Below, piece after piece: positions 5,685 through 5,733 of a stretch of 5,733 nt of DNA; position 1 is the stretch's first letter; the number at the start of each line of letters is the position of its first letter. Where the stretch lies: the NCBI GenBank assembly GCA_910586295.1, contig CAJUGE010000038.1, forward strand, positions 1 through 5,733, read 5' to 3'. The stretch is from an uncultured Bacilli bacterium. Its GTDB lineage: Bacteria; Bacillota_I; Bacilli_A; RF39; UBA660. The notes below the pieces were generated by a model. That model searched no databases, was not told where the DNA came from, and saw nothing but the letters and a program-made list of their open reading frames with translations. The position numbers were made by a program, and so were the translations under genes.

Positions 5685-5733
5685 ATGGCAAGAAAATCAA
5701 AATTGTTAGAACAATTAGGAGAACAAATGAAGG
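5685..5733 (+). CDS. Start of an unidentified gene, cut by right edge
   Basis: Only 16 codons are visible. They encode MARKSKLLEQLGEQMK, a basic then amphipathic-looking N-terminus without a signal peptide. The ATG at 5685 is supported by AAGGAA (5671-5676) eight bases upstream, by an extended -10 box at 5653-5663, and by an open frame to the window edge. The gene runs opposite to everything else and diverges from ctp. The product cannot be named from this fragment. Confidence 0.7.
   Translation, partial: MARKSKLLEQLGEQMK

Overview
The window comes from a low-GC Gram-positive bacterium, most likely an uncultured or gut-type member of the Bacillota. The evidence is a 16S rRNA of Firmicutes type, a close YgaC/Ntdp-like DUF402 protein, a CtpA/CtpB-type S41 protease, purine-rich Shine-Dalgarno sequences (AAGGAG), very AT-rich coding and intergenic DNA, and extended -10 promoters. 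I cannot place the genus from memory.

Layout. Almost everything is on the minus strand and so reads from right to left. 1-1056 is the 5' two-thirds of a 16S rRNA gene, cut off by the left edge. 1057-1434 is its leader and promoter region, with a very strong TTGACA-17-TATATT promoter, an A-tract UP-like element, a boxA-like element and the weak terminator of the gene before it. Then come ntdp/ygaC-like (1435-1962), a membrane-anchored CHAP-domain cell-wall hydrolase with a large unrecognised N-terminal domain (2071-3546), a small HExxH/WEG zinc-peptidase-like protein (3624-4253), and an S41 carboxyl-terminal processing protease (4299-5528). A divergent intergenic region (5529-5684) holds a direct repeat and a terminator-like hairpin. 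It leads into the first 16 codons of an unidentified plus-strand gene at the right edge.

How the genes may work together. CtpA (one transmembrane helix, PDZ and S41 domains outside), the metallopeptidase-like protein (no signal peptide, so probably cytoplasmic) and the CHAP protein (type II membrane topology) form a co-oriented set that would fit surface proteolysis and peptidoglycan remodelling. Ctp proteases control peptidoglycan hydrolases in some bacteria, so CtpA could act on the CHAP protein, but that link is inference from proximity only. The spacing, a terminator after ctp and a promoter before each gene suggest separate units rather than one tight operon.

The most notable patterns are these. 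The same 11-base box, TWTGATAWNNT, stands in front of all six transcription units, usually so close to the start codon that the 5' leaders would be only about 9-23 nt. A perfect 8-bp inverted repeat spans the -10, the transcription start and the Shine-Dalgarno of the CHAP gene. A strand-specific hairpin with a U-tract precedes the plus-strand gene. The CHAP protein has an unusual cytoplasm-to-surface architecture. The 16S carries an A at E. coli position 351, inside the common EUB338/341F site.
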